A stretch of 49,094 bases of DNA, from positions 1 through 49,094 of the forward strand of contig NZ_JACIEK010000021.1 in assembly GCF_014196835.1 (NCBI RefSeq), written 5' to 3'. The notes beneath the pieces were generated by a model that searched no databases, was not told where the DNA came from, and saw only the letters and a list, made by a program, of their open reading frames with translations. Within the stretch, counting starts at the first letter, position 1. Each line of letters opens with the position of its first letter. Position numbers and translations under genes: made by a program. The DNA is from Aureimonas pseudogalii (GTDB lineage: Bacteria; Pseudomonadota; Alphaproteobacteria; Rhizobiales; Rhizobiaceae). This document shows positions 17,254 to 25,170 of the stretch, one piece after another.

Positions 17254-18339
17254 TCACTCTTCCTGGCGTTTTGCCTTCCAAATCTCAAAGCGTTCCGCGA
17301 TATGCGGCACCTCTTCCCGTAAGAAAACGCCCCACTCCGAGGCCACGGAGCGCACCGCCGTCAGTTGCATCGTCCCTCGCGTTAGACGGACCTGCGCCAA
17401 AAGCTGGCCATCGGCAGCACGTATCTCAAGTGGTTCGTCACTTGGTTCCGGTTGCCCACGCAGGACGGAGAGAGCGACCTGGACCCGCCCATCCGATGAC
17501 GCATCTCTGACGTCCGCCAGGGTTTGAGAGACCAAAGCCACACGCGCCGGAAATTCTTCGGCTAGCTTGGCCATCTCGACCCATCGGGGTCGTCCCGCTT
17601 TGGGCGCACGGCCGATGGCCTCAATCACTTCTTTGGGCAAGGAGCGTAGCACCAAGCGAAAACGCGCTAGCTCTGGATCATCAATGCCGAGAGCCGCACG
17701 AATCTCGCGCGCTTTCAGCCCAGCCTGCTCCAATGTGGCGGCAAATCGCGCGCGTTCAATCCACGTCAGATCTTGACGTTCGGCATTTTCAATGCCCTGT
17801 GAAACCGCGACCTCAACATCGCTCTTAGCAACGACGATGGCACGTAGTGGCACGCCCAGCTCGCGCGCGGCCCGCCAGCGCCGATGGCCGAAAACGAGCT
17901 GGAAGCGGCCGGGCACGTCGGGATGCACGCGTACTTCGGCGGGCACCTTCTGCCCCTCCTGTGCGAAGCGGGCGCGAAACCCCTCGAAATCCGCGTCGTC
18001 GTCATCCGGCATCCGGTCGCGGAAATGGGAGGGGTCAACGAGCGACGCGTCGATCTCGCGCGCGCCGCCGGCGTCCACGAGCGCCCGCAGCTGATCGCGC
18101 TCCTCGCGCAACTCGGCGATCGAGCGCTGCGTCGCGCCGATCACCGAGGCGCCGACGCGCTGCACCATACCGCCCGCCGGTGGCGTGGCGGGACGCGCGG
18201 CGGATGGCGCGCCGCCGGCGGCGGGGGCAGGGGCAAGGGCGTCGCCACCCGCGTTCGCCGCCTCGCCGGCCTGCGCTTTCGCCTCGGCGGCGAAGGAGGC
18301 GAAATTGGCCAGAATGGACTTGCGCGGTCCCTTGCTCAT
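17254..18339 (-). CDS. repB: Plasmid partition protein RepB (ParB family)
   Basis: The protein has 361 residues and begins MSKGPRKSILANFASF, typical of RepB. Residues about 110-200 are the ParB N-domain, with VHPDVPGRFQLVFGHRRWRA carrying the GHRR CTP-binding motif and QGIENAERQDLTWIERARFA. A helix-turn-helix region follows. I use the ATG at 18339; another ATG four codons upstream is possible. The gene overlaps the end of repA by 4 nt, so the two are co-translated. RepB binds the plasmid centromere and is segregated by RepA. Confidence 0.9.
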   Translation of the reverse strand: MSKGPRKSILANFASFAAEAKAQAGEAANAGGDALAPAPAAGGAPSAARPATPPAGGMVQRVGASVIGATQRSIAELREERDQLRALVDAGGAREIDASLVDPSHFRDRMPDDDDADFEGFRARFAQEGQKVPAEVRVHPDVPGRFQLVFGHRRWRAARELGVPLRAIVVAKSDVEVAVSQGIENAERQDLTWIERARFAATLEQAGLKAREIRAALGIDDPELARFRLVLRSLPKEVIEAIGRAPKAGRPRWVEMAKLAEEFPARVALVSQTLADVRDASSDGRVQVALSVLRGQPEPSDEPLEIRAADGQLLAQVRLTRGTMQLTAVRSVASEWGVFLREEVPHIAERFEIWKAKRQEE

Positions 18340-19547
18340 GCTCGGCCCCATCCCTGACAGATCAGTTCCAGAATACGCTGGTTCACCGCGTCCATGGACT
18401 CGCGCGCGCGCTTCACCGTGCTCGCGCCGACATGGCCGGGCTCCAACTCGTAGAGAGTGCGCTTGGCCAGCCCTGCCGTCTCGATCGCGGCGCTCTCCAC
18501 GGCGGTGGGGATCAGCACGTCCTCGCCGAACAGCCCGCGCAGCATGGCCACGACGTGGACCTGGCTCTGGTCGTTCGGGTCGTGGCGCGTGATGAGATAG
18601 CGCAGGAAGTCTTGGTTGAGATGGGCACCGGCCTCCCGCACCACGCCGATGAGATCGCCCATCATCAGCAGAAACTGGCTCATGGACATGACGTCCAGCA
18701 TGGCGGGGTGCACGGTGACGATAAGACCGGTGGAGGCGTAGATCGCGCCGAGGGTGAGGAAGCCGAGCGAGGGCGGGGTGTCCAGAAGGACGACGTCGTA
18801 ATCGTCCTCGACCTCGCCGATGGCGAGCCGCAGCCTCTCGAAGAACATGCCGTCCATGCCGTCGGATCCGCCGGCCAGGGCGCGAGGAGTCTCGTGCTCG
18901 TACTCCATCACCTCGATGTTGCCGGGGATCAGGTCGATGCCGGTAAAGTATGTTTCGCGAACGATCTCTCGGATGGGGCGGCGCTCCTCGTCGTAGCGCA
19001 ACGCGGCATAAATCGTCTCGTTGTGCCCGACGTCCATTTCTGGCTGGAAGCCGAACATGGCCGAGAGCGAAGCCTGCGGGTCGAGATCGATCGCCAGAAC
19101 GCGAAAGCCGGCGAGCGCGAGATAATGGGCCAGATGCGCGCTCGTGGTGGTCTTGGCGCTGCCGCCCTTGAAATTGGCGATCGACAGGATCTGCAGCCGG
19201 TCGCCATCGCGCCGGCGCGGCAAAAAACGCAGCGCTTCCGAAGGCTTAGTCTGGGCGGCGAAGGCGCGCAGTTCGTTGACTTGGGCCAGCGTGTAGGCCC
19301 GGTGGTTGTTGTCGAGCCGCGCGGGGGCGGGGCCCTTGCCCTCGATCGACAAGGTCCGCAACGTCGATTCCGGGATCGACGTCAGCTTCGACACCTCGTG
19401 GGTCATTAAGAACCGAAGGGTCTTGCGCGCATCCGGCGGATACATCTGCTGGCGGCGTGCCAGCAACTCGGCCGAGAGAATCGCGCCGTGACGCACGACC
19501 TTCTCGGCCGGGTCTTCAGAGAGAATCGGGACGGCTGAGGCGTTCAT
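18336..19547 (-). CDS. repA: Plasmid partition ATPase RepA (ParA family)
   Basis: The protein has 403 residues, the normal RepA length. An N-terminal DNA-binding region (SIPESTLRTLSIEGKGPAP, MerR-like) precedes the deviant Walker A KGGSAKTT at residues 127-134, followed by LAIDLDPQASLSAMFG and DVVLLDTPPSLGF. RepA drives plasmid segregation and usually represses its own operon. Here repA-repB are not followed by repC on the same strand, which differs from a standard repABC unit; downstream of repB there is only non-coding sequence and IS debris. Confidence 0.92.
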   Translation of the reverse strand: MNASAVPILSEDPAEKVVRHGAILSAELLARRQQMYPPDARKTLRFLMTHEVSKLTSIPESTLRTLSIEGKGPAPARLDNNHRAYTLAQVNELRAFAAQTKPSEALRFLPRRRDGDRLQILSIANFKGGSAKTTTSAHLAHYLALAGFRVLAIDLDPQASLSAMFGFQPEMDVGHNETIYAALRYDEERRPIREIVRETYFTGIDLIPGNIEVMEYEHETPRALAGGSDGMDGMFFERLRLAIGEVEDDYDVVLLDTPPSLGFLTLGAIYASTGLIVTVHPAMLDVMSMSQFLLMMGDLIGVVREAGAHLNQDFLRYLITRHDPNDQSQVHVVAMLRGLFGEDVLIPTAVESAAIETAGLAKRTLYELEPGHVGASTVKRARESMDAVNQRILELICQGWGRA

Positions 19548-19812
19548 GGGGGGGAAGTAGTCCTTCTGACGGGTGTCGTCCGACTTTTATCGCATAAGCC
19601 GTCAAAGAGTAAGGGCGGGATAAGCCTCTGCCGCCCCCGCAGGTCAGCCCGGCGTCAGCCCCAGCGAAATCAACGTTTTAGCAGGGCTCGAGCGGTCTCC
19701 ATCGCGGCGCCGCCGCCCCATGTCGCGCCTCTTCAATCCCCGCCGGGCCGGTGTCGCGCATAGTGCCGCCGGGCGCTAGGGGTGGTCTTCGCCAAGGGGG
19801 TGACGTAACCCT
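19548..19812. other. Divergent intergenic region upstream of repA
   Basis: This region should hold the repA promoter (minus strand) and, towards the right, the promoter of the RHH gene. I see no confident -35/-10 pair. A near-palindrome GGGTGACGTAACCC (19797-19810) precedes the perfect palindrome described next. Confidence 0.4.
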
Positions 19813-19831
19813 TTCTAGTAACCTACTAGAA
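19813..19831. promoter_or_regulatory. Palindromic operator candidate upstream of the RHH gene
   Basis: 8-bp arms TTCTAGTA and TACTAGAA are separated by ACC, ending 13 bp before the RHH start codon. Small RHH regulators of plasmids typically bind such sites to repress themselves. Binding by this protein is inferred from position and symmetry. Confidence 0.6.
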
Positions 19832-19844
19832 TCGAGTCTGTCCG

Positions 19845-20081
19845 ATGCTGCGAAGAACCACCACAAAGGCCGTTGCCGCGATACGCGCGCGTCGTCGTGC
19901 GGTCGGTCTGCGGTCCACGGAAACGGTTCTCCACGAAAGCGAGATCGCCGCGCTCGACGAGGTGAAGGAGCGTCTGGGCGTACAGTCACGCTCGGACGTG
20001 ATCCGCGTTCTCATCGCGAAAGCCGATCTCGATCTGCTCACCGAGGCCGATGCCGACCTCCTAAAGACGCAGGAGGCATGA
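19845..20081 (+). CDS. Ribbon-helix-helix (CopG-like) regulator
   Basis: The 78-residue protein has a basic N-terminus (RRTTTKAVAAIRARRRAVG), then STETVLHESEIAALDEVKERLGVQSRSDVIRVLIAKA, the strand-helix-helix pattern of RHH DNA-binding proteins. It lies between repA and a Rep-like gene and directly behind a perfect palindrome. It is therefore a candidate copy-number or replication-control repressor. It could instead be an orphan antitoxin; no toxin gene is adjacent. Confidence 0.65.
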   Translation: MLRRTTTKAVAAIRARRRAVGLRSTETVLHESEIAALDEVKERLGVQSRSDVIRVLIAKADLDLLTEADADLLKTQEA

Positions 20082-20265
20082 GGCCCATGTCTATCATTCA
20101 TCGGGAGACGCGATAGCGCAAAGAAAAAGGCCCCGAAGCGGGAGCCGCCGGAGCCTTCATCTGTGTTCGTCGCTGTCCACAGGTCTAGCCCCGACTCCCT
20201 TCATCGTCAAGTGAAAACGCGGCTTCCCGCCACGGCCTTGCTTTGCCTCGCGCAAGGAAGGGACC

Positions 20266-21108
20266 ATGACGGACGAACGATCCCGCACGCCTCGACGCGT
20301 GCTCGTGCCGACGCGCGCCCTGGAAACAGGCGTGGACGCCGGAACGGACCTCTTTACTCTGGTGCAAGGCGTGTCCGAGGCTCCGCACCCGGACTTCGCG
20401 GCCCGGGCCGAGATCTGGCGCGAGCAGCGCGCCGGGCTGATTTCGGTCGCCGAGGCGCAGCGCCGCTCGGCCGCGATCGGCGCCGTGCCGGCGAAGCCGT
20501 CATCCGGCGCAGCCAGACAGGGCAGGGACGGCGCGCCGCGGCCCCCCATCGCACGGCCGCGCCATGAGCGCCCCTCGCCGAACGACAGCCGCCAGTACGC
20601 GCAATCCATGGCGACCACGGCGGCGCGCGACGATCGCCTGACGCCGAACGCCAAGGCCTTCCTCCAGGTGCTGCGGGCGCGTTGCGGCAAAGGCCGCGTC
20701 ACGTCGATCACCAAGGGCACCGCCGGCAACATCATGGCCCGCTCGACGCGCACCATCCGGCGCTACCTCGTCGACCTCGTGCGCTTCGGCTATGTCGAGC
20801 TCGAGATCCTGCGTTCAGGCCGCGGCATGCATCTCGGCCTCACCGTGAAGCTCACCGCCCTCGTCGCTCCGTTCTACGAGGAGGCGAGGGGGCTCGCCCG
20901 TTGGCTGGCCGAGACGCCGAAGGCCGAGTTCCGGCCCTTCGAGGCGGTCTTCGACCCCTCAAGACAAGGGGTGACACTTCTGTCATCCAAAAACCAAACC
21001 CAAATCATCTCTTCCTCCGCTACGCTCGGATTTGCGGTCACAGGGCGCTTCGCGCCCCGTGAAAGGCTTTCGAGAGGGATAGGTGCAAGGGTCGTGCCAA
21101 AGGCCTGA
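20266..21108 (+). CDS. Winged-helix replication-initiator-like protein
   Basis: The 280-residue protein has a variable N-terminal 110 residues and a helix-turn-helix core around residues 120-195 (LTPNAKAFLQVLRARCGKGR, IMARSTRTIRRYLVDLVRFG). It resembles proteins labelled replication initiator or HTH protein on alphaproteobacterial plasmids, and it sits beside repA-repB and an RHH regulator. A good AAGGAAGGG ribosome site precedes the ATG. Inside the 3' part of the gene (about 20940-21010) the composition shifts to an AT-rich tract with TGACA-CTTC-TGTCA, which might be an origin element. The initiator role is inferred. Confidence 0.5.
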   Translation: MTDERSRTPRRVLVPTRALETGVDAGTDLFTLVQGVSEAPHPDFAARAEIWREQRAGLISVAEAQRRSAAIGAVPAKPSSGAARQGRDGAPRPPIARPRHERPSPNDSRQYAQSMATTAARDDRLTPNAKAFLQVLRARCGKGRVTSITKGTAGNIMARSTRTIRRYLVDLVRFGYVELEILRSGRGMHLGLTVKLTALVAPFYEEARGLARWLAETPKAEFRPFEAVFDPSRQGVTLLSSKNQTQIISSSATLGFAVTGRFAPRERLSRGIGARVVPKA

Positions 21109-21264
21109 CGCCGCTCAGCGGCCCTCCAGTGCGATCCTCGTCCGCTTCGTCATCGGTTCACACCACGTGATCGCTTTCGCTTGTCCGCTCTTCCAGGCCG
21201 TTGCCTCGTCGATCGGCGGAGGACGGGATGATGACGCTCTCATCCCAGGCGACCGCCAGGGGTC

Positions 21265-21591
21265 TCACGAGGTGAGACGCTTCCACAGCGCCTCGGTGGA
21301 ACCCGCCACGATCAGCGCGACCGTCACTGTGATGAGCACCACGATCTGGAGCACGAGGATGCCGACCAGCTTTGAGCGGAACGGCTCCTTGCGCGTCTTA
21401 TGACGCATGGTCTGTTGCGCGATGACGGTTCCGATACTGCCGCCCAAAAACGCCAGATTGAGGAGCGTCGCCTCGGGGATCCGTCGCGTGCCGTTCCTGG
21501 CATTGGCTTTGTCGAGCACCATCACGGCGTAGGCGAGGACGTTGATCGTAAGACCATACGCGAGAACCCCGATCACCACCTGGTTCGACAT
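21265..21591 (-). CDS. DUF1294 membrane protein
   Basis: The 108-residue protein has an N-terminal membrane helix (VIGVLAYGLTINVLAYAVMV), the DUF1294 signature LAFLGGSIGTVIAQQTMRHK followed by TRKEPFR, and a C-terminal helix (LVGILVLQIVVLITVTVALI). The ATG at 21591 is preceded by GGAGAGGG. The family's function is unknown; it is a common small inner-membrane protein. It stands alone in its operon. Confidence 0.85.
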   Translation of the reverse strand: MSNQVVIGVLAYGLTINVLAYAVMVLDKANARNGTRRIPEATLLNLAFLGGSIGTVIAQQTMRHKTRKEPFRSKLVGILVLQIVVLITVTVALIVAGSTEALWKRLTS

Positions 21592-21922
21592 CCGCTCCCT
21601 CTCCACTCGTCGCCTCCAGAATGACGGGGGACCGTTAAAGCTCGGCGACAGATGGCAGCCGCGTCGTGAGATCGAACATTCTGACATCCCTGGTCTGCCA
21701 GGCACGACGGCGGTTGAACCGTCACTCCACGATACGCTTTCGAGAGTCGATAACCAGTGCCGGCTTCGCGGCGCTGCGGGGCTTCCGAGCGAATGGGCAT
21801 GTAGGAGGGCCGGGGCTCGGCATGAGGCGGGCTGAGAAATGCCTCTGAACGCGCTTTCCAACGCGCCGTAGTGAAGAGGCCTTTCCCAGATCGCCGGGAC
21901 GGAGACGGCGGTTGCCGGGATT
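21592..21922. other. Intergenic stretch without a supported gene
   Basis: Several open frames cross this region on both strands, but none resembles a known family or has a convincing ribosome site. It separates the DUF1294 gene from the palindromic repeat. Confidence 0.4.
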
Positions 21923-21989
21923 GGACCCGCCCTCGCCGTCCGCTACGGCGCTATGGGGAGCGCGCGGACGGCGAGGGCTACCGTTCAAG
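21923..21989. repeat. Palindromic repeat, copy 1
   Basis: This 67-bp sequence recurs at 38533-38598 with about three differences. It contains perfect 15-bp arms at 21929-21943 and 21964-21978 (GCCCTCGCCGTCCGC and complement) and a 20-nt loop with a smaller nested stem. It abuts the stop codon of the minus-strand xre remnant, so it would fold at the 3' end of the hicA-hicB-xre transcript. Confidence 0.85.
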
Positions 21990-22208
21990 CCCCTTGGAAT
22001 AGTCCGCCTTGGACTGCCCGAGCCGATAAAGCCGGCTGTCGCAGCGTGCCCAGGTCGGCGGACTGGCCGTGTCGATCTGGCCACAGGCCTGAGCGCGAAT
22101 GTGCTGCTCCAGCGCCATCATCAGCGACGAGCGCAGCTTCATGTTCTCGGCTTCCTGCGGCGTCGAATCGATCGCGTCCCAAACGCTGGTGAAGGTCTGC
22201 TCGCTCAT
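21978..22208 (-). pseudogene. XRE-family (HTH_37-like) antitoxin remnant behind hicB
   Basis: The first 38 residues (TFTSVWDAIDSTPQEAENMK, then LRSSLMMALEQHIRAQ) match small XRE regulators of toxin-antitoxin loci. Beyond that the frame is wrong: the expected LGVTQPRVSDLLRGK-like helix is visible only in a neighbouring frame (LGTLRQPALSARAVQGGLF). A frameshift therefore destroyed the helix-turn-helix, and the 76-residue product ends at the palindromic repeat. Its ATG overlaps the hicB stop by 4 nt, so it was the third gene of the hicA-hicB operon. Confidence 0.65.
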
Positions 22209-22549
22209 GGCCGGACTTCGTGCACGGCTTTCGTCAAGGCGTCCTCGGCCCACTGATTGAGGCTCTTGCCGGCCAACTCGGCCGCGATCGCGGCCTTGCG
22301 GTGGATCTCCGGGCTGACTCGGAACATCACCTTGCCGGAATAGGGCTTCTGGGGCTCCTTGCCGATCCTGGCGCAAGTTTCGAGATAGTCGTCCACGGCC
22401 TCGTGGAACGCCGTGCGCAGTTCTTCGACGCTGCCGGCGTGAAAGCCGACGCCATCGCGGATACCGGCGATCTGGCCAAACAGGATGCCGTCCTCGTCGT
22501 CGTATTCGACGCGGGCCGAATAGGTCTTGTAGGTGATCACGTTGCTCAT
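22205..22549 (-). CDS. hicB: HicB-family antitoxin
   Basis: The 114-residue protein has the HicB fold: an N-terminal degenerate RNase H-like domain (YKTYSARVEYDDEDGILFGQ, IAGIRDGVGFHAGSVEELRT) and a C-terminal ribbon-helix-helix (VMFRVSPEIHRKAAIAAELA, then GKSLNQWAEDAL). HicB neutralises HicA and represses the operon. Its ATG overlaps the hicA stop by 4 nt and its own stop overlaps the start of the xre remnant. Confidence 0.9.
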   Translation of the reverse strand: MSNVITYKTYSARVEYDDEDGILFGQIAGIRDGVGFHAGSVEELRTAFHEAVDDYLETCARIGKEPQKPYSGKVMFRVSPEIHRKAAIAAELAGKSLNQWAEDALTKAVHEVRP

Positions 22550-22800
22550 GGCTCGATCCCAAGTCTGATCAGGAACGCGCGGGCGGCGCGAACCTGATAT
22601 CGCTTCGCTTCCTTGGCCGGATGCGGACGATGGAAGCTCTCCAGCTCTCCGTCCTTCTCGAACCGGACACGAGAGCCGTTGCCCTCGATGATCTGGCATC
22701 CAACGGCGACGAGCAGCCCTTCGATATCGACCCATTCGAGGGTGCCCGGAACCGGGTCTTTGAAGACGACGGCAAGGGTCTTCTTCTGCCTGCTGTTCAT
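22546..22800 (-). CDS. hicA: HicA-family mRNA interferase toxin
   Basis: The 84-residue protein contains WVDIEGLLVAVGCQIIEGNG and SFHRPHPAKEAKRYQVRAAR, matching the double-stranded-RNA-binding-like HicA fold; a histidine in the FHRPHP segment is the likely catalytic residue. HicA cleaves mRNA when freed from HicB. It is the first gene of the operon and a perfect palindrome lies 18 bp upstream of its start. Confidence 0.88.
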   Translation of the reverse strand: MNSRQKKTLAVVFKDPVPGTLEWVDIEGLLVAVGCQIIEGNGSRVRFEKDGELESFHRPHPAKEAKRYQVRAARAFLIRLGIEP

Positions 22801-22818
22801 GTCAGAAAATTAGAAAAT

Positions 22819-22837
22819 GCTTGCATATTTTGCAAGC
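22819..22837. promoter_or_regulatory. Candidate hic operator
   Basis: Inverted repeat GCTTGCA-N5-TGCAAGC lies just upstream of hicA (start 22800) and directly after the recombinase stop codon. The spacer TATTT is AT-rich. HicB RHH domains bind this kind of palindrome in other systems; the link here is inferred. Confidence 0.55.
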
Positions 22838-22841
22838 GCAA

Positions 22842-23415
22842 TCATTGCCACATGCGCTCTGCGATGGAGCGCTGCTCCTCGCCCAAGGCGTTGGCGTAGA
22901 TCGCCGTCGTCTCGATCGCGGCATGGCCCATCCATTTCGACAGCATGTTGAGCGGCACGGCCGCGCCGATCGCCGCAACCCCGTAGCCGTGGCGCAGGCC
23001 CTTTGGCGTTGCCTGCGGTCCCTCGATGCCGGCAACGCGCATGACGCCCTTTACGTCGCGCCAGGCTGTGGTGCGGCTCCACTCCCACAGGAGGGGGTCT
23101 CCCTGCTTCTTGCGGGCCTCGCGCAGGCCGTGGACGAGATCGAGCGTGTCCGAGGAGGGGCGCCGGCACCGGCACGGCACGGAAGACGCCAAGGCGGCGC
23201 TTCTTCAAGGTCTCGAAGACGAGGGCTTGGGCGTCGAGATCGACGCGCCGGACGGTCAACGCTAGCGCCTCGGATATTCGACAGCCTGTGGTGTGCAGGA
23301 CCTCGCAGAAGGTGCGGACCTCGCGGTCGGCCTTGGTAGCGGCGGCGAGGAAGGACGCGCGCTCGGAGGCAGTGAGATAGAGACGGTGGCCGGCGGGGTC
23401 GATCAGGTCGTTCAT
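22842..23415 (-). pseudogene. Catalytic-domain-only tyrosine recombinase, frameshifted
   Basis: The intact parts show all tyrosine-recombinase residues: TGCRISEALALTVRRVDLD (first Arg), PKGLRHGYGVAAIGAAVPLN (HxxR-like box), LSKWMGHAAIETTAIYANAL (His and nucleophile Tyr). The original product would be about 190 residues, lacking the N-terminal core-binding domain of XerC/D enzymes. One extra base near 23152-23157 separates the N-terminal part from the C-terminal part. The last about 48 codons are nearly repeated at 39428-39571. The gene ends 42 bp before hicA. Confidence 0.85.
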
Positions 23416-23563
23416 TCGAAACCGTTAGCCTGCTTTTCCTGGGTTTTGCGGCAGAGGTTGCCGTTCGTAGGCTCAATCTCGATGGCTGGACCCGCCTTTA
23501 CCTCCTCTGCAGTGATCCTCATCATGCCTTGCATGAACTCAACGTTTTGGTGGTGGAAAGCAT

Positions 23564-23947
23564 ATGGCAAAATTTCAGATGCAGGTGGAAACGGCCCATC
23601 CCGTCCTTTTCCTGACTGACGATGCATCTGATATTTTGATCCCGGAAGACACGGGAGCATCCTTCGTCACCGTGACCCGTAACTGCCTAACCTTTTGGGT
23701 AATGTCTTTTGTCGATGGCGCATCCTGTGTCACGGTTTCGGACCAAGCCTGCGAAGCCGACGGAAGAAAGTTGTTTAGCGGATCCATCGATGCATCAAGC
23801 GGCGTTGTTACGCTGACGGACAGCAGCGGTTTTCGCTACCTCAATGTACCAGTTCCATCCGGGCGGGTGGCAATCAGTGTTTACGCCGATGACGATCGAA
23901 ATCCCGATTGGGTATGGCTTCAGCTCGGAGCCATTCGCGAGATTTGA
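23564..23947 (+). CDS. Hypothetical protein
   Basis: The 127-residue product is acidic and rich in beta-strand-forming residues (ASFVTVTRNCLTFWVMSFVD, RVAISVYADDDRNPDWVWLQ). A GTGGTGGAAAG ribosome-like site precedes the ATG. I do not recognise the family. It is followed after 51 bp by a DUF4262 gene in the same direction. GC content is lower than in the surrounding backbone, suggesting acquisition from elsewhere. A small immunity-like protein is possible, but nothing shows this directly. Confidence 0.65.
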   Translation: MAKFQMQVETAHPVLFLTDDASDILIPEDTGASFVTVTRNCLTFWVMSFVDGASCVTVSDQACEADGRKLFSGSIDASSGVVTLTDSSGFRYLNVPVPSGRVAISVYADDDRNPDWVWLQLGAIREI

Positions 23948-23998
23948 GGATCGCTGAAAACGGCTCATACCGCTATCATTCTACAGTAAGGCTAGACC

Positions 23999-24502
23999 AT
24001 GCGGACCGTGCTCGACGTTCCTGCTAAGACCCTCGACACGTCCGAAATGGCGTTCGTTGCAGAGGTGCGCGAGCACGGCTTTATTCGAACAGAGGTTTCA
24101 GGCGACAGAGAGGGACCAGGCTTCTCCTACAGCACGGGATTCTGGGTTACCACCAGCCAGCCCGAGTTCATCATGTTCGGCATGATGGGAGAAGCAGCAC
24201 ATACTGTTTTCTGGGATTTGTACCGTGACGCCCAGGCTCAGGCAGCGCTCTCGTTTGGCAAAAAAACGGATCGGGTTTTTGCCAACTTGCCGGCCTGCAT
24301 ATTTCCCATAGCCAAGCGGTTCTATGCGGATCATCTGGGCTGGAGTCGCTGGTTTTACCGTGGCGATGAGTTCCCTTGTCTGCAAGTGGTATGGCCTGAC
24401 CGAGAAGGTGTCTTTCCATGGGAAGCAGGCTTCGATCCCGCGTTTTCCGACCGTCAATCGGATCTAACGGAACAGGGTTGGCAAGCTTCACTCGTTGTCT
24501 GA
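23999..24502 (+). CDS. DUF4262 protein
   Basis: The 167-residue protein has the DUF4262 pattern: GFSYSTGFWVTTSQPEFIMF near residue 45 and CLQVVWPDREGVFPWEAGFD near the C-terminus. The molecular function of the family is unknown. It is low in GC relative to the transfer genes and is probably co-transcribed with the preceding hypothetical gene. It converges on a GNAT acetyltransferase, with a shared hairpin terminator between them. Confidence 0.82.
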   Translation: MRTVLDVPAKTLDTSEMAFVAEVREHGFIRTEVSGDREGPGFSYSTGFWVTTSQPEFIMFGMMGEAAHTVFWDLYRDAQAQAALSFGKKTDRVFANLPACIFPIAKRFYADHLGWSRWFYRGDEFPCLQVVWPDREGVFPWEAGFDPAFSDRQSDLTEQGWQASLVV

Positions 24503-24538
24503 TGTCCCAGATTGCTGCCACACTTTCGCTCAGAGCCT

Positions 24539-24577
24539 TGAAACACTTTACAGCCAAAGTGTTTCATAAATTTTTTG
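24539..24577. terminator. Bidirectional intrinsic terminator, also a TGAAACA inverted repeat
   Basis: 11-bp arms TGAAACACTTT and complement (24539-24549, 24556-24566) flank a 6-nt loop, followed by ATAAATTTTTT on the plus strand. It closes the DUF4262 transcript and overlaps the GNAT stop codon, so it can serve both convergent genes. Its outer half-sites TGAAACA/TGTTTCA recur at three other places in this region. Confidence 0.75.
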
Positions 24578-25073
24578 TAAGAGCCCAAACATCAAGATGG
24601 CTGTCTGCTCGAACCGTCGTGCCGATTGGAGAACCTCCGAGCTTCGACAGGACACGGGCCGACGCTTCATTCTTGGGGTTCACATGAGCCACCAGGCGAA
24701 CCGAAGGATGCGTCATCTCCATCCAATTCAAAAACAGGCTGACGGCCTCTGTGGCGTACCCTTTCCCCCAAGCTTGGCGGGAAAATGCATAAACCAGCAA
24801 GGGATCCGGAGCATCTGCCGGGTGGTAAGCCCCTAAACGCCCTACAAAACCTTCTGAATCTTCGGCGGCCATCATGCCGTATCCACGAAATTTCCATTGC
24901 TGGTTGGCACCAACCACACGGTTCGCCACCTCTATCAGGGAGGGTGTCGGCCCCTCATGAAGATAGCGTGTGACCTCGTCATCGCGAGCCAGATCGAGCA
25001 GCGCCTTATGATCGGTCTCGTGCAGGCTGCGTAGTTTTAAGCGATGGGAGCTTAGGACAGGAGGCTGTTGCAT
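24564..25073 (-). CDS. GNAT-family N-acetyltransferase (RimJ/RimL-like)
   Basis: The 169-residue protein begins with the RimJ-type strand (VLSSHRLKLRSLHETDHKAL). It has the acetyl-CoA loop region RQAWGKGYATEAVSLFLNWM (motif A with GKGYA) and the late motif VNPKNEASARVLSKLGG. It probably acetylates an amino group of a small molecule or a protein N-terminus; the substrate is unknown. Orientation is convergent with the DUF4262 gene. Confidence 0.85.
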   Translation of the reverse strand: MQQPPVLSSHRLKLRSLHETDHKALLDLARDDEVTRYLHEGPTPSLIEVANRVVGANQQWKFRGYGMMAAEDSEGFVGRLGAYHPADAPDPLLVYAFSRQAWGKGYATEAVSLFLNWMEMTHPSVRLVAHVNPKNEASARVLSKLGGSPIGTTVRADSHLDVWALTKNL

Positions 25074-25138
25074 GACCGGAGTGTACCTCCAGCGAAAGGA
25101 AAGCTGAAACAGGACTATCGACGACGAGAACCAGTTTT

Positions 25139-25170
25139 TGAAACAGAATTATCAATTCTGTTTCATTTTT
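25139..25170 (-). terminator. TGAAACAG inverted repeat and likely terminator
   Basis: 12-bp perfect arms TGAAACAGAATT and complement flank a 3-nt loop; a T-run follows on the plus strand. The inner form TGAAACAG-N11-CTGTTTCA (27 bp) is repeated with identical spacing at 33086-33112. It includes the stop codon of the minus-strand gene that ends at 25163 and lies about 65 bp upstream of the GNAT gene, so it may also influence that promoter. Confidence 0.6.

Noticed and set aside
21923-21989. Reading the palindromic repeat as an integron attC site
   Set aside because: It has the size and fold of an attC, but the conserved RYYYAAC/GTTRRRY ends are missing and no integron integrase is present.
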